Of a stretch of DNA of 64,000 nucleotides, positions 27,020 through 35,922 are shown in pieces. The notes under the pieces were generated by a model. That model was not told where the DNA came from. It did not search any database and saw only the letters and a list, made by a program, of their open reading frames with translations. The translations under genes and the position numbers were made by a program. This DNA is from Peribacillus sp. ACCC06369. GTDB taxonomy: Bacteria; Bacillota; Bacilli; Bacillales; DSM-1321. The stretch lies in the NCBI RefSeq assembly GCF_030348945.1, contig NZ_JAUCEN010000002.1:1178001-1242000 (forward strand). The letters are read 5' to 3'. Within the stretch, counting starts at the first letter, position 1; each line of letters opens with the position of its first letter.

Positions 27020-27547
27020 ATGAGAGATGTAAAGCTTTTAGATATTTTTACACATCCCATTGCTCAAAAATACTTGAACCGTTCAGGTCTGGCTCATGCG
27101 ATTGCGGTAGCATACCATTCGTTTCACCTAGCAAACGAATATAAGATAGACCCTGATATTGCAGCTAAAGCTGGACTTTTGCATGATATGGGTCATTTTA
27201 CCTGGTATCGCAACGGTAAATGGGATTATGATCTGTACAAACAAAATGATATCCATCCCATTAAAGGTGCAGAACGAGCACATAAACTGTTAATCCGTTT
27301 GGGAGAGAACCCGATAAAGGCAAAGACAATTTCCCTCGCCATCTTATTTCACACCGATTCGTTTTTACCTTCAAATGATATTATTCGAACACCGCTTCAG
27401 CAGGTCGTCAAATGGGCCGACGAAAAAGATGAAGAAGAAGGTGGAAAACACCATTACCGTAAAATTGATTTTCTCCGGGCAAAGGAAAGCATCATGAAGC
27501 TTGATACACTCATAGACGAGGAACAAAGAAAAAGGCTATCATCCTGA
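27020..27547 (+). CDS. HD-domain phosphohydrolase
   Basis: A 175-residue HD-superfamily protein: H in GLAHAIAVAYHS, HD pair in GLLHDMGHFTWY, later H in ILFHTDSF, and D in KWADEKDEEEGG. Related enzymes hydrolyse nucleotides or (p)ppGpp-like molecules; the substrate is not readable here. AAGGAGGGG precedes ATG 27020. The terminator overlaps its last codons. Confidence 0.82.
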   Translation: MRDVKLLDIFTHPIAQKYLNRSGLAHAIAVAYHSFHLANEYKIDPDIAAKAGLLHDMGHFTWYRNGKWDYDLYKQNDIHPIKGAERAHKLLIRLGENPIKAKTISLAILFHTDSFLPSNDIIRTPLQQVVKWADEKDEEEGGKHHYRKIDFLRAKESIMKLDTLIDEEQRKRLSS

Positions 27548-27573
27548 AGGCAAACAGGTTGATAGCCTTTTTA
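27528..27573 (+). terminator. Terminator overlapping the HD gene stop
   Basis: AAAAAGGCTATCA/TGATAGCCTTTTT plus an inner CCTG/CAGG extension; the left arm lies inside the coding end. Confidence 0.88.
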
Positions 27574-27751
27574 ACGTGCACTTTTTTAAAGCATATTTTA
27601 CAGTTTAAATTTTGCTTTTGAATTTATTTCATTTATATTGTTATCAAGTGAATTAATGATGTAATATATAGACCAATAGAACTATTCGTGGTGGCCGCAA
27701 TTATAAAAATCATCGGATTATTAACAAATAATGAAAAGAACAGGTGAAGTT

Positions 27752-28417
27752 ATGAAGTCGATTAAGCTAATGATATATGGTGGCCAAGGGGGGCTAAAGG
27801 GAATCTTCGAAAAAGAAGAAGACATTAAGGTCATAGGAACAACGGGGAATGAAATGGAATTTCTTGATCTTGATTATACAGCATCAGTTGATGTCATTCT
27901 TCTTGATGTCCAGTCTTCAGGGAAGTATGGACAGGAAGTAATGCCAATCCTAAAGGAAAAACACCCATCCATTCCTTTCGTCATTCTTACTGCCTGTTCA
28001 GAAGACCACTATCTTATCGAAGCAATATGCCATGGTGCAGCAGGTTATGTGTTACAGGATAGTGGAATGAAACAAGTGGTGTCGGCAATCCGTCAATGTG
28101 CCAATGGTCAAATAGTCTATCCTGCCTCATTCAAATCTTTTCTAATGAAGAAGCTGCAGCAGGATGGTGTTGAAAAATCACCAGTATCATTGGATAAGGC
28201 AATTGAAAAATTAGGGGCCTTTTCTAAACGCGAGTATGAACTGCTTATTCTACTCAACGAAGGCCAGACGAATCAGCAAATTTCAAAAACACTTTTTCTA
28301 TCCATCGGCACGGTAAAAAACTATATCAGCCGCATATACAGAAAACTGAATGTTAGTAATCGCCCTGAGCTTATGGCACTTTTGTATAGTTTTCAAAATA
28401 GCAGCATGAAGGGGTGA
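27752..28417 (+). CDS. Orphan LuxR-type regulator with degenerate receiver
   Basis: A 221-residue NarL/FixJ-like protein: receiver at about 3-120 and a C-terminal LuxR HTH (SKREYELLILLNEGQTNQQI, then SIGTVKNYISRIYRKL). The receiver keeps the phospho-acceptor-like Asp52 (VILLDVQ) and Thr80, but the acidic pair is Gly-Gly (IYGGQ, residues 10-11) and the conserved Lys is Gln102 (GYVLQDS). No kinase gene adjoins it. ATG 27752 has an AGGTGA site and is preferred to ATG 27731. Phosphorylation-independent action is inferred. Confidence 0.85.
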   Translation: MKSIKLMIYGGQGGLKGIFEKEEDIKVIGTTGNEMEFLDLDYTASVDVILLDVQSSGKYGQEVMPILKEKHPSIPFVILTACSEDHYLIEAICHGAAGYVLQDSGMKQVVSAIRQCANGQIVYPASFKSFLMKKLQQDGVEKSPVSLDKAIEKLGAFSKREYELLILLNEGQTNQQISKTLFLSIGTVKNYISRIYRKLNVSNRPELMALLYSFQNSSMKG

Positions 28418-28748
28418 CTACTTAAGCCCTTCGCTCCTTGGTCAATGAGCCTTTTCATATCTTTAACTGTTCCTCGTAATACCTCCCAGCCATCCGTTTT
28501 AACTGTCTCTGCATATGCATCCACTCCTTCCGCTGTTCTTTTCCGGATCGAATGTGATTGGGAAATTCCACGTCAGTTCATCCCTTATCTTCTGCATTTG
28601 AACATACAAAGAAGGATTAAAACCAGACAAAATAATCCTGATTGTTTGAATATTTATGGAATAAATAATATAGAAGGGAAATGCAGTTCTAACCTGTCCA
28701 TTTTGGATTAAACTAATAAGAGGGAGTTTCGTTATAAGGAGGGGCATC
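28418..28748 (-). pseudogene. Possible decayed coding remnant between the LuxR gene and yhfN
   Basis: On the minus strand a frame reading NPSLYVQMQKIRDELTWNFP, then ITFDPEK, continues after a shift as AEGVDAYAETVKTDGWEVLR, then GTVKDMKRLIDQGAKGLSS. Both halves look protein-like and join at one frameshift near 28540, but no intact start or family is recognised. The short plus-strand frame here has no ribosome site. Confidence 0.3.
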
Positions 28749-30014
28749 ATGGTTAGAAAATGGGCAGGAAGAGCGATTCTATTATATATCTTTTATGCAG
28801 CAGTGATGTATTGGTATATTTTTTATGGGGCAGATACTTCCATTCCCGAAGCATTGCGTGGTACTGCAGCAGACCCTGCAACATTTTTGAATGCAAGGGA
28901 ACTAAAACTTAGCGAAGAGTATTCAGATATGAGGAATTTTATTTTTTTCGTTTCTACACCATATGAATGGCTGCTGTATTTCTTCATTTTATTATTTGGT
29001 TTTTCAAAAGCATTTGAAAAGTCTTCCGTGACGGTATCGAAACGGAAAGTGATCCAAACAGGCATTTACTTATTCTGGCTTTCTGTTATTTCTTACCTGG
29101 CACTATTTCCAATCAGCTTCATTGGTTACCGGATGAGTAAAAGTTACCATATCAGTACACAAAGTTTCACTTCGTGGATGAAGGATGGAGTCATCGAATT
29201 TTGGGTGAATTTTGGGTTGATGTTCATCATCGTTTCCGTCTTATATTGGTTAATGAAGAAAAGTGTGAAGAAGTGGTGGCTCTATGCTTGGATGTTGTCC
29301 ATTCCATTTACCTTGTTTCTTATGTTTGTTCAGCCTGTTTTGATTGATCCGCTGTATAATGAATTCTATCCGCTCAAAAATAAAGAGCTGGAAACGGAAA
29401 TATTGGCACTTGCCTCACAGGCTGAAATTCCGGCTGATCACGTATATGAAGTAAATATGGCGGAAAAGACAAATGCATTAAACGCATACGTGAACGGCAT
29501 AGGTTCCAACTCAAGGATAGTCCTTTGGGATACGACCCTCAATAAACTAAAGGAAGATGAAATCCTTTTTATCATGGCACATGAAATGGCTCATTATGTT
29601 GAAAAGCACATTTATATAGGGATTGCAGGATATTTAGGAATGACTTTAATCGGCTTATGGCTGACATCGAAAATCATGAATTATATCATAAGGCGCTGGG
29701 GCCACCTGGTAAAGGTGCGTACGGTTGACAGCATCGCTTCTCTTCCATTATTTTTCTTAATAACGTCTGTGCTGCTGTTTGCTTCCAGCCCGGTGTCCAA
29801 TTATGTTTCCAGATATCAAGAAACAAGGGCTGACCGTTATGCCATTGAAATGACCGGGGATAAAGAATCAGCAATCACCACTTTCCAGGAACTCACAAGG
29901 TCGGGTTTGAGTCAGGTCAATCCACCATTCCTGGTAAAATGGCTACGGTATTCCCATCCAACCATGCTCGAGCGGATTTCCACTGTTGAAAATGCAGATA
30001 CAAAGGGTGATTGA
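28749..30014 (+). CDS. yhfN: YhfN M48 (Ste24-like) membrane metalloprotease
   Basis: A 421-residue protein with several N-terminal membrane helices and the M48 zinc motif MAHEMAHYVEKH (HExxH, about residue 277), with later ETRADRYAIEMTG supplying the third ligand. Length matches B. subtilis YhfN (426). AAGGAGG precedes ATG 28749. It resembles CAAX-type/Ste24 peptidases that cleave near membranes; the substrate is unknown. Confidence 0.93.
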   Translation: MVRKWAGRAILLYIFYAAVMYWYIFYGADTSIPEALRGTAADPATFLNARELKLSEEYSDMRNFIFFVSTPYEWLLYFFILLFGFSKAFEKSSVTVSKRKVIQTGIYLFWLSVISYLALFPISFIGYRMSKSYHISTQSFTSWMKDGVIEFWVNFGLMFIIVSVLYWLMKKSVKKWWLYAWMLSIPFTLFLMFVQPVLIDPLYNEFYPLKNKELETEILALASQAEIPADHVYEVNMAEKTNALNAYVNGIGSNSRIVLWDTTLNKLKEDEILFIMAHEMAHYVEKHIYIGIAGYLGMTLIGLWLTSKIMNYIIRRWGHLVKVRTVDSIASLPLFFLITSVLLFASSPVSNYVSRYQETRADRYAIEMTGDKESAITTFQELTRSGLSQVNPPFLVKWLRYSHPTMLERISTVENADTKGD

Positions 30015-30045
30015 AAGCCAGCTGAAAATCAGCTGGCTTTTTCCT
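30014..30045 (+). terminator. Terminator after yhfN
   Basis: AAAGCCAGCTGA/TCAGCTGGCTTT perfect stem, AAA loop, TTTTTCC tail. Confidence 0.92.
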
Positions 30046-30166
30046 TTACTTATATTGGGAAATTGTAAGTTTGTAAGTTGTTTTCAGAAAAAACTATTAT
30101 TTTTAAAATTCTTAGGTTCTCTACTATAATAAATTAAATTCCCAGTTCGTTTTAAGGAGATCAGAT

Positions 30167-30976
30167 ATGTATAATGTACTTTTTATCACTATAGGCTCAG
30201 TGCTTGTTGCAGTAGCCTACAACTTATTTTTGATACCTCATTTAATTTTAAGCAGCGGACTTAGTGGACTTGCGATTATGTTCGGAATCATTACCCCAGT
30301 CAACACAGGGATATTGAATTTTCTCTTGAATTTGCCATTGCTGATTCTAGGATACTTGAAGTTAGGAAGACGCTTTATCACCTATACGATATTATCAGTT
30401 GTCGTGATATCCGTCAGTTTATATCTCATTCCAGTTCATGGAATATCCACTGAACCGATTTTGTCTTCTTTATTTGGCGGAATCATATCGGGATTCGGTA
30501 TAGGCATCATTTTTCGTGCTTCAGGTTCTTCTGGCGGTTTCGATATCATTGCCATGCTGTTGGCTAAGAAGAGCGATTTTCCACTTGGTACATTGCTTTC
30601 AGTGATGAATGGAGTTGTGGTGGTTATCTCAGGCTTCATCTTTGGTTGGGATGCCGCATTATATACGCTGATTTCCATATATGCAGCTGGAAAGGTGATT
30701 GATACGATTCATTCCAATCACATTAAATTAACATTAATGATCGTTACGAAAAAGAGTGACGAAATGAAAACGAAGCTCCTGACCAACCTATATCGAGGAA
30801 TTACAGTCATGGATGGTGAAGGTGCATACTCTGGAGAAAAGAGTAAAGTGATGATGACAGTCATTACCCGTTATCAATTAACCGATGTAAAAGTGATGAT
30901 AAAAGAAGTAGATCCGAATGCTTTTGTCAATATAACAGAAACAGCCGAAGTCATGGGGATGTTTCATAAAGAGTGA
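30167..30976 (+). CDS. YitT-family membrane protein (DUF161 + DUF2179)
   Basis: A 269-residue protein: five to six N-terminal membrane helices including FRASGSSGGFDIIA (typical YitT motif) and a soluble C-terminal DUF2179 (about residues 195-265, YRGITVMDGEGAYSGEK). AAGGAGATC precedes ATG 30167. Bacillus genomes carry several paralogues of unknown transport role; this one cannot be assigned to a named copy. Confidence 0.88.
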   Translation: MYNVLFITIGSVLVAVAYNLFLIPHLILSSGLSGLAIMFGIITPVNTGILNFLLNLPLLILGYLKLGRRFITYTILSVVVISVSLYLIPVHGISTEPILSSLFGGIISGFGIGIIFRASGSSGGFDIIAMLLAKKSDFPLGTLLSVMNGVVVVISGFIFGWDAALYTLISIYAAGKVIDTIHSNHIKLTLMIVTKKSDEMKTKLLTNLYRGITVMDGEGAYSGEKSKVMMTVITRYQLTDVKVMIKEVDPNAFVNITETAEVMGMFHKE

Positions 30977-30986
30977 TGATAAATAG

Positions 30987-31018
30987 AAAAGCCTCCCAAC
31001 ATTAGGGGAGGCTTTTTT
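30987..31018. terminator. Terminator after the YitT gene
   Basis: AAAGCCTCCC/GGGGAGGCTTT stem with TTTTTT tail, also facing the convergent IDEAL gene. Confidence 0.9.
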
Positions 31019-31048
31019 GATTATCAGGCTGTTATTTAGTCATGCATT

Positions 31049-31294
31049 TTAACTTCCAAACTGTTTTAGCAAAACGTTCATTTCAGAACTTAATTTTAAG
31101 AATAAAGGTTCGTTTTTCATATCCAGGGCTTCATCAATCTGTTTCGCAAGGATATTCTTCTTGGTATTAAGGACGGATTCCAGAATAATCATATCAATTA
31201 ACATTTCCTGAACCACAGCATCGTTTTTCATTTCGCTCATTGATAAGGACTTCACTGACTCTGAATAAGATTTTTCATTTTTCAAAGTTACCAC
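31049..31294 (-). CDS. IDEAL-domain protein, YhzC-like
   Basis: Up to 81 residues with the IDEAL-domain core QIDEALDMKNEPLFLKLSSE near the C terminus, after a helical N-terminal half. Start codon uncertain: GTG 31294 overlaps the AGGGGTGG site; TTG 31285 spaces better. Adjacent to comK, as is B. subtilis yhzC. Domain role is protein-protein contact, by family only. Confidence 0.8.
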   Translation of the reverse strand: MVTLKNEKSYSESVKSLSMSEMKNDAVVQEMLIDMIILESVLNTKKNILAKQIDEALDMKNEPLFLKLSSEMNVLLKQFGS

Positions 31295-31610
31295 CCCTGA
31301 CCCTTTTTATTAGTATATGGATTTGAGTGGATAAAATCAACTGAATATTTAAAAAATTTAAATCTTGATAGAAAATGTGTCGTTTAGATGACGAAATGAC
31401 CACTATGTATAAGAATTTTTAACTTTCTGTGAACTTGCTTTTTATCTTTACAGGTTGTGCTATTATAGTGAGTAATTTAACATATATTTCCCATCTGACT
31501 TCACCTATTTATTGACAATGGGGAATGGGGGGTACAAACAGCAATTAAGAGTATAAGCTTTGTTAAAGTGAAAAAAGTGTTTAATGCAATGAGGAAGAGG
31601 TGGATTAATA
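31295..31610. other. comK upstream region, no gene
   Basis: A 316-nt AT-rich region upstream of comK. TGCTATTAT near 31456-31464 resembles an extended -10 (TGnTATTAT). Long A and T tracts occur, as expected for ComK, AbrB or CodY targets, but I see no clear paired ComK box (AAAA-N5-TTTT), so no site is assigned. Confidence 0.35.
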
Positions 31611-32174
31611 ATGAAGGAAAACAGTCAGGGAATCATCGAGGAGTATGAAATCACGCCATATACACTAATGGTTTCGCCAATCAATTATGGCAGTAAAATA
31701 TATGCCCGTATCGTTGAAATGGAGGACGAATTCGTCTCGCCCTTTAAACCTTTGGAGATAGTAAAGAAAAGCTGTGAGTTCTTCGGGTCAAGTTATGAAG
31801 GACGCAAGCAAGGCACGAAACAGCTCATAAACATCACACATAAAGCACCGATCGCGATTGATCCGACGAGTTCGATCTTCTTCTTTCCAACTACATCTCC
31901 GTTGCGTCCCCAATGCATCTGGATATCACATGAGCATGTAGTATCCTATGATCGCCAGGATTCCAAACATACAACCATCACATTCAGGAATAAACAAACC
32001 GTCGATATAGAAGTATCATGCAGTTCTTTCGAAAACCAGCTGCACCGGACATCCTTTTTAAAAACGAAACTCATCCAGAGGATTGAGGAAACAAAGAGGA
32101 AATCTTTCTATCTGTTCACCGAAGCAAATGGAGTCAAGGCTTCAGAGGTAATGTCAAAGTATATACCACGTTAG
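31611..32174 (+). CDS. comK: ComK competence transcription factor
   Basis: A 187-residue DNA-binding activator of late competence genes; in B. subtilis ComK is 192 residues. Sequence features of the family are evident: ITPYTLMVSPINYGSKIYAR, VKKSCEFFGSSYEGRK, and SIFFFPTTSPLRPQCIWISH. GAGGTGG precedes ATG 31611. The frame is intact, so competence regulation may be functional. Downstream sequence is decayed. Confidence 0.95.
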   Translation: MKENSQGIIEEYEITPYTLMVSPINYGSKIYARIVEMEDEFVSPFKPLEIVKKSCEFFGSSYEGRKQGTKQLINITHKAPIAIDPTSSIFFFPTTSPLRPQCIWISHEHVVSYDRQDSKHTTITFRNKQTVDIEVSCSSFENQLHRTSFLKTKLIQRIEETKRKSFYLFTEANGVKASEVMSKYIPR

Positions 32175-32293
32175 AAAGGGATTCAGGCTGGGATAATCAT
32201 AAATGCATGATCGGAATGAAAGTAAAGGAAGCAAGCGTATGGAATTCACTCGAAAATAATGAGAGCCCTTCTTATTAAAGAAGGGTTCCATAA

Positions 32294-32511
32294 TTAATCT
32301 TCAAATAATTCATCCATTAGATCGTCAATTTCTTTTCTTAATTTTTCAGTGCCTCTTTGGAAATGGAAATATTATCACCATCGATAATCAGCATATCCCC
32401 TACTTTTGCTCCCTTAGGAAGAGCACTTTTAGGATAATCCTTCATGACACCACCATCGATCTCAACGACAGCAACCTTTCCTTCGAATCAATCAATAATT
32501 CCTTGTACCAT
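32294..32511 (-). pseudogene. DUF3006 gene, broken
   Basis: From ATG 32511 the reading is MVQGIID, then TGA where the family has Arg, then FEGKVAVVEIDGG, then a frameshift near GDNISISKEALKN with KEIDDLMDELFED in another frame. The DUF3006 pattern (IIDRFEGKVAVVE-type) is clear, with one nonsense change and one shift. It follows the MBL pseudogene, its usual operon partner. Confidence 0.8.
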
Positions 32512-33352
32512 TTAGTTCACCGTCTTTACAGTAATTTTCTGACCTGTAGAAGTAAAAATAATGTTACCTGATTTATCTGTGCGATAGGTTTGGGCTTTCA
32601 CTGAATTCAACCGTTTTACAACTGTAGAAGTAGGGTGCCCATATCCATTTTTCCCTACACTGATTACAGCGTATTTCGGTTTTGTTTTGTTAATGAAAGC
32701 TGAACTTGTTGATGTTTTTGCACCATGATGGCCGACTTTAAGTACATCCACACTTGGTATTAGTTTTTTAGCCAGCATATCTGTCTCGGCTTTTTCTTCA
32801 GCATCACCTGTAAACAAGAATGTTTTTTTGTCGTGTTTAAGTAAAAGGACAGCACTCCAGTTATTTAAGCCAGACTTAGCATAGTCTTTAACAGGTGCAA
32901 TGATTTTTAAGGAATTATCCTTAGCTTTAGTGTTGATTTCCACGCCAGTCTGCGCTTTTTTTAGTAAGCTTCTTCTGCTTAACAGCCGTTAAAAAGTCTT
33001 AGTACGCTTGGGTAATATGAGAGATTTTAGGGGCATAGACAGATTTTATATTAAGCGTTTTAATCACATAAGCCAGACCGCCCACATGATCCGCATCGGG
33101 GTGAGTGGATACTACAGCATTAAGTGTTTTTACCTTTTGTTTTTTAGGTAGGCAACAACATCGTCGCCCTTTTCTTTTCCGCCACCATCGATTAAAACAT
33201 TTTCGTTACCTGTTTGAATAAGAATTGAATCTCTTTGTCCCACGTTGATGAAATGTACCCTCATATTTGAGGCTGCCTCAGTTGTTTTATGTCCAGTGAA
33301 TAAAGATAAAACAAGAATAGCAACTAGTAGAATATTGATTTTCTTCTGGACT
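32512..33352 (-). pseudogene. Secreted ComEC-like MBL-fold hydrolase, broken
   Basis: A readable N-terminal export-like segment (KINILLVAILVLSLFTG), then MRVHFINVGQRDSILIQTGN, a frameshift near 33145 (within an AAAAAAC/AAAAGG tract), the metal motif STHPDADHVGG, a TAA at about 32999-33001, and the intact C-terminal half opening at 32943 (FLFTGDAEE, VLKVGHHG). The upstream start is also lost. Two or more lesions mark it as a pseudogene. The intact protein would be an extracellular MBL hydrolase paired with DUF3006. Confidence 0.85.
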
Positions 33353-33539
33353 TAAATATGAAGAGGAGCTACGAGTAACATAGATAGGAGCAATCTAATA
33401 AAATACCAGTTAAAATGTCCTGTCCTGGGTATCTATGATGATTGTTTAAAGAATCCGCTGATTTTTTGAATATAAATTATGTCCAGAATTTCACAGTGAA
33501 TAATAGTTTTACATAAAAGAACTATTAAAATCCGGATGA

Positions 33540-33832
33540 GTTCCTCAAAATCGCCAATCAGATCGGGTATGAAAACTTAGGGCTCACCCAACAGCAGTAT
33601 GTTTTGCAGCTAGAAACCTGCAAGCAAACGGTAGATATTGCAAAGGGTATAGGCGTAGGCCTTTATGATGTAGGTGAAGAATATGTGAAGGGAGTTTGGA
33701 ATTTTGTCACAAATTCTGGGGAATCGATTGAAATTGTGGCTAATTCTATTATTCACCCATATAAAACCCTATATATTGTTAAGTCCATCTCGGATTCTTA
33801 TAACGGAATATGCTTTACATTTTCGAATTGAT
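33540..33832 (+). pseudogene. Fragment of a probable LXG-type polymorphic toxin
   Basis: The frame reads IANQIGYENLGLTQQQYVLQ, a linker, then GVGLYDVGEEYVKGVWNFVT, and IIHPYKTLYIVKSISDSYN, then stops. This resembles the middle (pre-toxin) region of LXG-domain T7-exported toxins, where short D-x-G-K-E-x-VKG-xW-x-x-V blocks precede a toxin domain. No LXG head, toxin tail or good start is present. A strong terminator follows. Family assignment is by pattern, not search. Confidence 0.5.
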
Positions 33833-33845
33833 TATTAAAAAAAGA

Positions 33846-33882
33846 AAAACCATGCAGCGGTTAAACATTGCATGGTTTTTTA
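33846..33882 (+). terminator. Terminator after the toxin fragment
   Basis: AAAACCATGCA/TGCATGGTTTT stem with T tail. Confidence 0.88.
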
Positions 33883-33888
33883 TAAGAA

Positions 33889-34393
33889 AAAAGGGTTGGA
33901 GAAACTTTTAACGATCAAATAAAGGGGTATAAGTTTGTTAGTGATTCACTTCATAATATATTGGACATCCACGATGTTTCAAATATTTTGTTCAATATTT
34001 CACAAACTATTCACAAGGGTTCTTATCTTTCTGGAAGTTCTTTTTTATATCAAGAGATGGTTACTAGTAGATGGCTAGACTGGTATAGGGGCAGTATATA
34101 GACATGACTAAAAAAAAAGAGTTCTAGTTGACGTTTTTCATTTATGAATTTGTTCCAATCGAATACGGATTTATATCCATAATAAACTTTCCGCTTTTTT
34201 GTTGGTTAATTTATAAGTAGGCGATTTATTTTTATAAGCTGTCAGAGACTCTTTAATTAAAGTAATTTGGTTTTCAAAGACTTTACTCAGACAATGCCGT
34301 TAACAATCTTTTGCAAAAATGCTGTGCTGACTCTAAAATGATAGTGTTGGGGAATAGTTATGTTTATTGTACAGAATTAAAGTGGTGATTAAA
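33889..34393. other. Gene-poor stretch with a minus-strand coding remnant
   Basis: No intact gene. On the minus strand, 34281 to about 34110, VFENQITLIKESLTAYKNKS is followed by PTYKLTNKKAESLLW, then a shift, then GYKSVFDWNKFINEKRQLEL. It looks like two pieces of one former protein, family unknown. The rest is AT-rich and featureless to me. Confidence 0.3.
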
Positions 34394-34597
34394 ATGACGA
34401 TTAATTATGAGCATGCCAGCCCAACCTATTATTCGTTAAGGACAGTGGGAAAATTGAAATCCCTTATCTTTATGCCAGGAAAGATCAGATGCGATTTAAT
34501 GGTCATATCTTCCTTCCCCCAGGCATCTGTATCCTTCCCGAAAGACTCCAATCACCCATCATTCATAGGCAAACAATATGGAGGATGTCTGCAATAG
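34394..34597 (+). CDS. Short hypothetical ORF
   Basis: A 67-residue frame starting at ATG 34394 with a GTGGTG site 6 nt upstream; opens MTINYEHASPTYYSLRTVGK. No recognised family, membrane segment or conserved neighbour. It may be a surviving piece of the decayed zone or a chance frame. Confidence 0.25.
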   Translation: MTINYEHASPTYYSLRTVGKLKSLIFMPGKIRCDLMVISSFPQASVSFPKDSNHPSFIGKQYGGCLQ

Positions 34598-34607
34598 GGA
34601 TAATCCG

Positions 34608-34985
34608 CTAAATTTCCCTTGAGCGGAGACTTTTTTCGAAAAAGTAATAACATAACAAGTCTTCGGTTTTATTGCGAAGGCGGGGATTGAAGTAATTATG
34701 ATGTTCCTCGTATCCTTTATATAAAAAACAATACATCGTGAAGGATTCATCGCGTTTGATTTGACTTACTTTAATATTCTCCTTGCGCAAATAGCGCCGT
34801 ACCTCGGCAAGATCGTCCTGGACCACCGTTAAAATATGTTCGACTAGTTCCGAATAGGGCCTTTTTAATTTAAACGGACTAATTTCGATGACCTTGAGAT
34901 CCCGGTTCAAGACTGTAATAACCATAGGGAGGTAGATGGCTTTTTCAATCATATTTCGGTCATCTTCTGGAATGCGGGTCATCAT
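34608..34985 (-). CDS. yhjD: YhjD-like conserved hypothetical
   Basis: A 125-residue cytoplasmic protein opening MTRIPEDDRNMIEKAIYLPM, with a helical charged middle and a basic C terminus. Size and position next to yhjE match B. subtilis YhjD (120). AAAGGAGCG precedes ATG 34985. Function unknown. The 289-nt gap to yhjE is AT-rich with no other gene seen. Confidence 0.8.
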   Translation of the reverse strand: MMTRIPEDDRNMIEKAIYLPMVITVLNRDLKVIEISPFKLKRPYSELVEHILTVVQDDLAEVRRYLRKENIKVSQIKRDESFTMYCFLYKGYEEHHNYFNPRLRNKTEDLLCYYFFEKSLRSREI

Positions 34986-35274
34986 GACCGCTCCTTTCTA
35001 AAGTAGCACGTTTACAATATTAATATGTATACTTAGTAAAAGTTAGAACGTTTGTTCTCATTTTTTAATCCTAATGCATTTTCAGTGCATATGCAAGCAA
35101 TTTTGATAAATGATGAAATTTTTGTTAACAAGATTATGTTTTCCTGAGATAGGGAAAGTATGAAGATATATGGATAATAATTCTTGCAATTTCAGGGGAA
35201 AGTGATATATCTAAAATAAACGGTTTTTAATAAGTTTATGCTGCTTTTATAGTAGCATGTCGAGGGAGATAATT

Positions 35275-35889
35275 ATGGATTTGGATACTATACGTGAGTG
35301 GTTTACACTTGATCATATATCGGCGCTTATTCAGCAATATCGCTCATTCGGTCCAATTCCTGGGATCTTACTGCCGATGCTGGAAGCCTTTTTGCCCTTT
35401 TTGCCCTTAGTGGTGTTCGTGCTTGCTAATGCAACGGCTTTTGGTCTCTGGTGGGGGTTTTTATTTTCTTGGATTGGTGCTGTAGCTGGTTCTTTTATGA
35501 TCTTTTTTATTATTAGAAGATATGGTCAAATGAGGTTTTTTAGATTTTTGCAAAAACATAAGCAGGTACAGAGGTTGATGGTTTGGGTGGAAAGCCATGG
35601 ATTCGGTCCCCTGTTCATACTGCTCTGCTTCCCTTTTACTCCATCGGCTATCGTGAATATCGTGGCAGGACTTTCAAAAGTCAGTCCTTTGCAATATGGA
35701 CTTGCAGTCGTAGGAGGGAAAGCGGTGATGATTTTTACGATCAGCTTCGTAGGTTACGATTTAGTGTCCTTAATACATAAACCTGTGCGTACGATCATTA
35801 TCGGGATTGTCATCTTTATCCTGTGGTATGTAGGAAAAAGACTGGAAGTCCGGTTAAATAAAAGCATGAAGAGAGAAGAAGGACAATAA
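35275..35889 (+). CDS. yhjE: YhjE TVP38/TMEM64 (VTT) membrane protein
   Basis: A 204-residue protein with about five helices and the VTT-domain features FVLANATAFGLWWGFLFSWI and FPFTPSAIVNIVAG. Length agrees with B. subtilis YhjE (207). GAGGGAG precedes ATG 35275; the in-frame ATG 35257 lacks a site. It lies 33 nt before the signal peptidase, probably cotranscribed. DedA-like lipid or small-molecule handling is inferred. Confidence 0.9.
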   Translation: MDLDTIREWFTLDHISALIQQYRSFGPIPGILLPMLEAFLPFLPLVVFVLANATAFGLWWGFLFSWIGAVAGSFMIFFIIRRYGQMRFFRFLQKHKQVQRLMVWVESHGFGPLFILLCFPFTPSAIVNIVAGLSKVSPLQYGLAVVGGKAVMIFTISFVGYDLVSLIHKPVRTIIIGIVIFILWYVGKRLEVRLNKSMKREEGQ

Positions 35890-35922
35890 ATTAGTATATA
35901 AATGTAGTAGGGGTTGAACTAG

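Noticed and set aside
28445-28711. 88-codon plus-strand frame in the LuxR-yhfN gap
   Set aside because: No site; the minus strand reads more like protein, so only a remnant is proposed there.
31295-31610. ComK box (AAAA-N5-TTTT) for autoregulation
   Set aside because: A/T tracts are present, but no pair with the right spacing could be fixed by eye.
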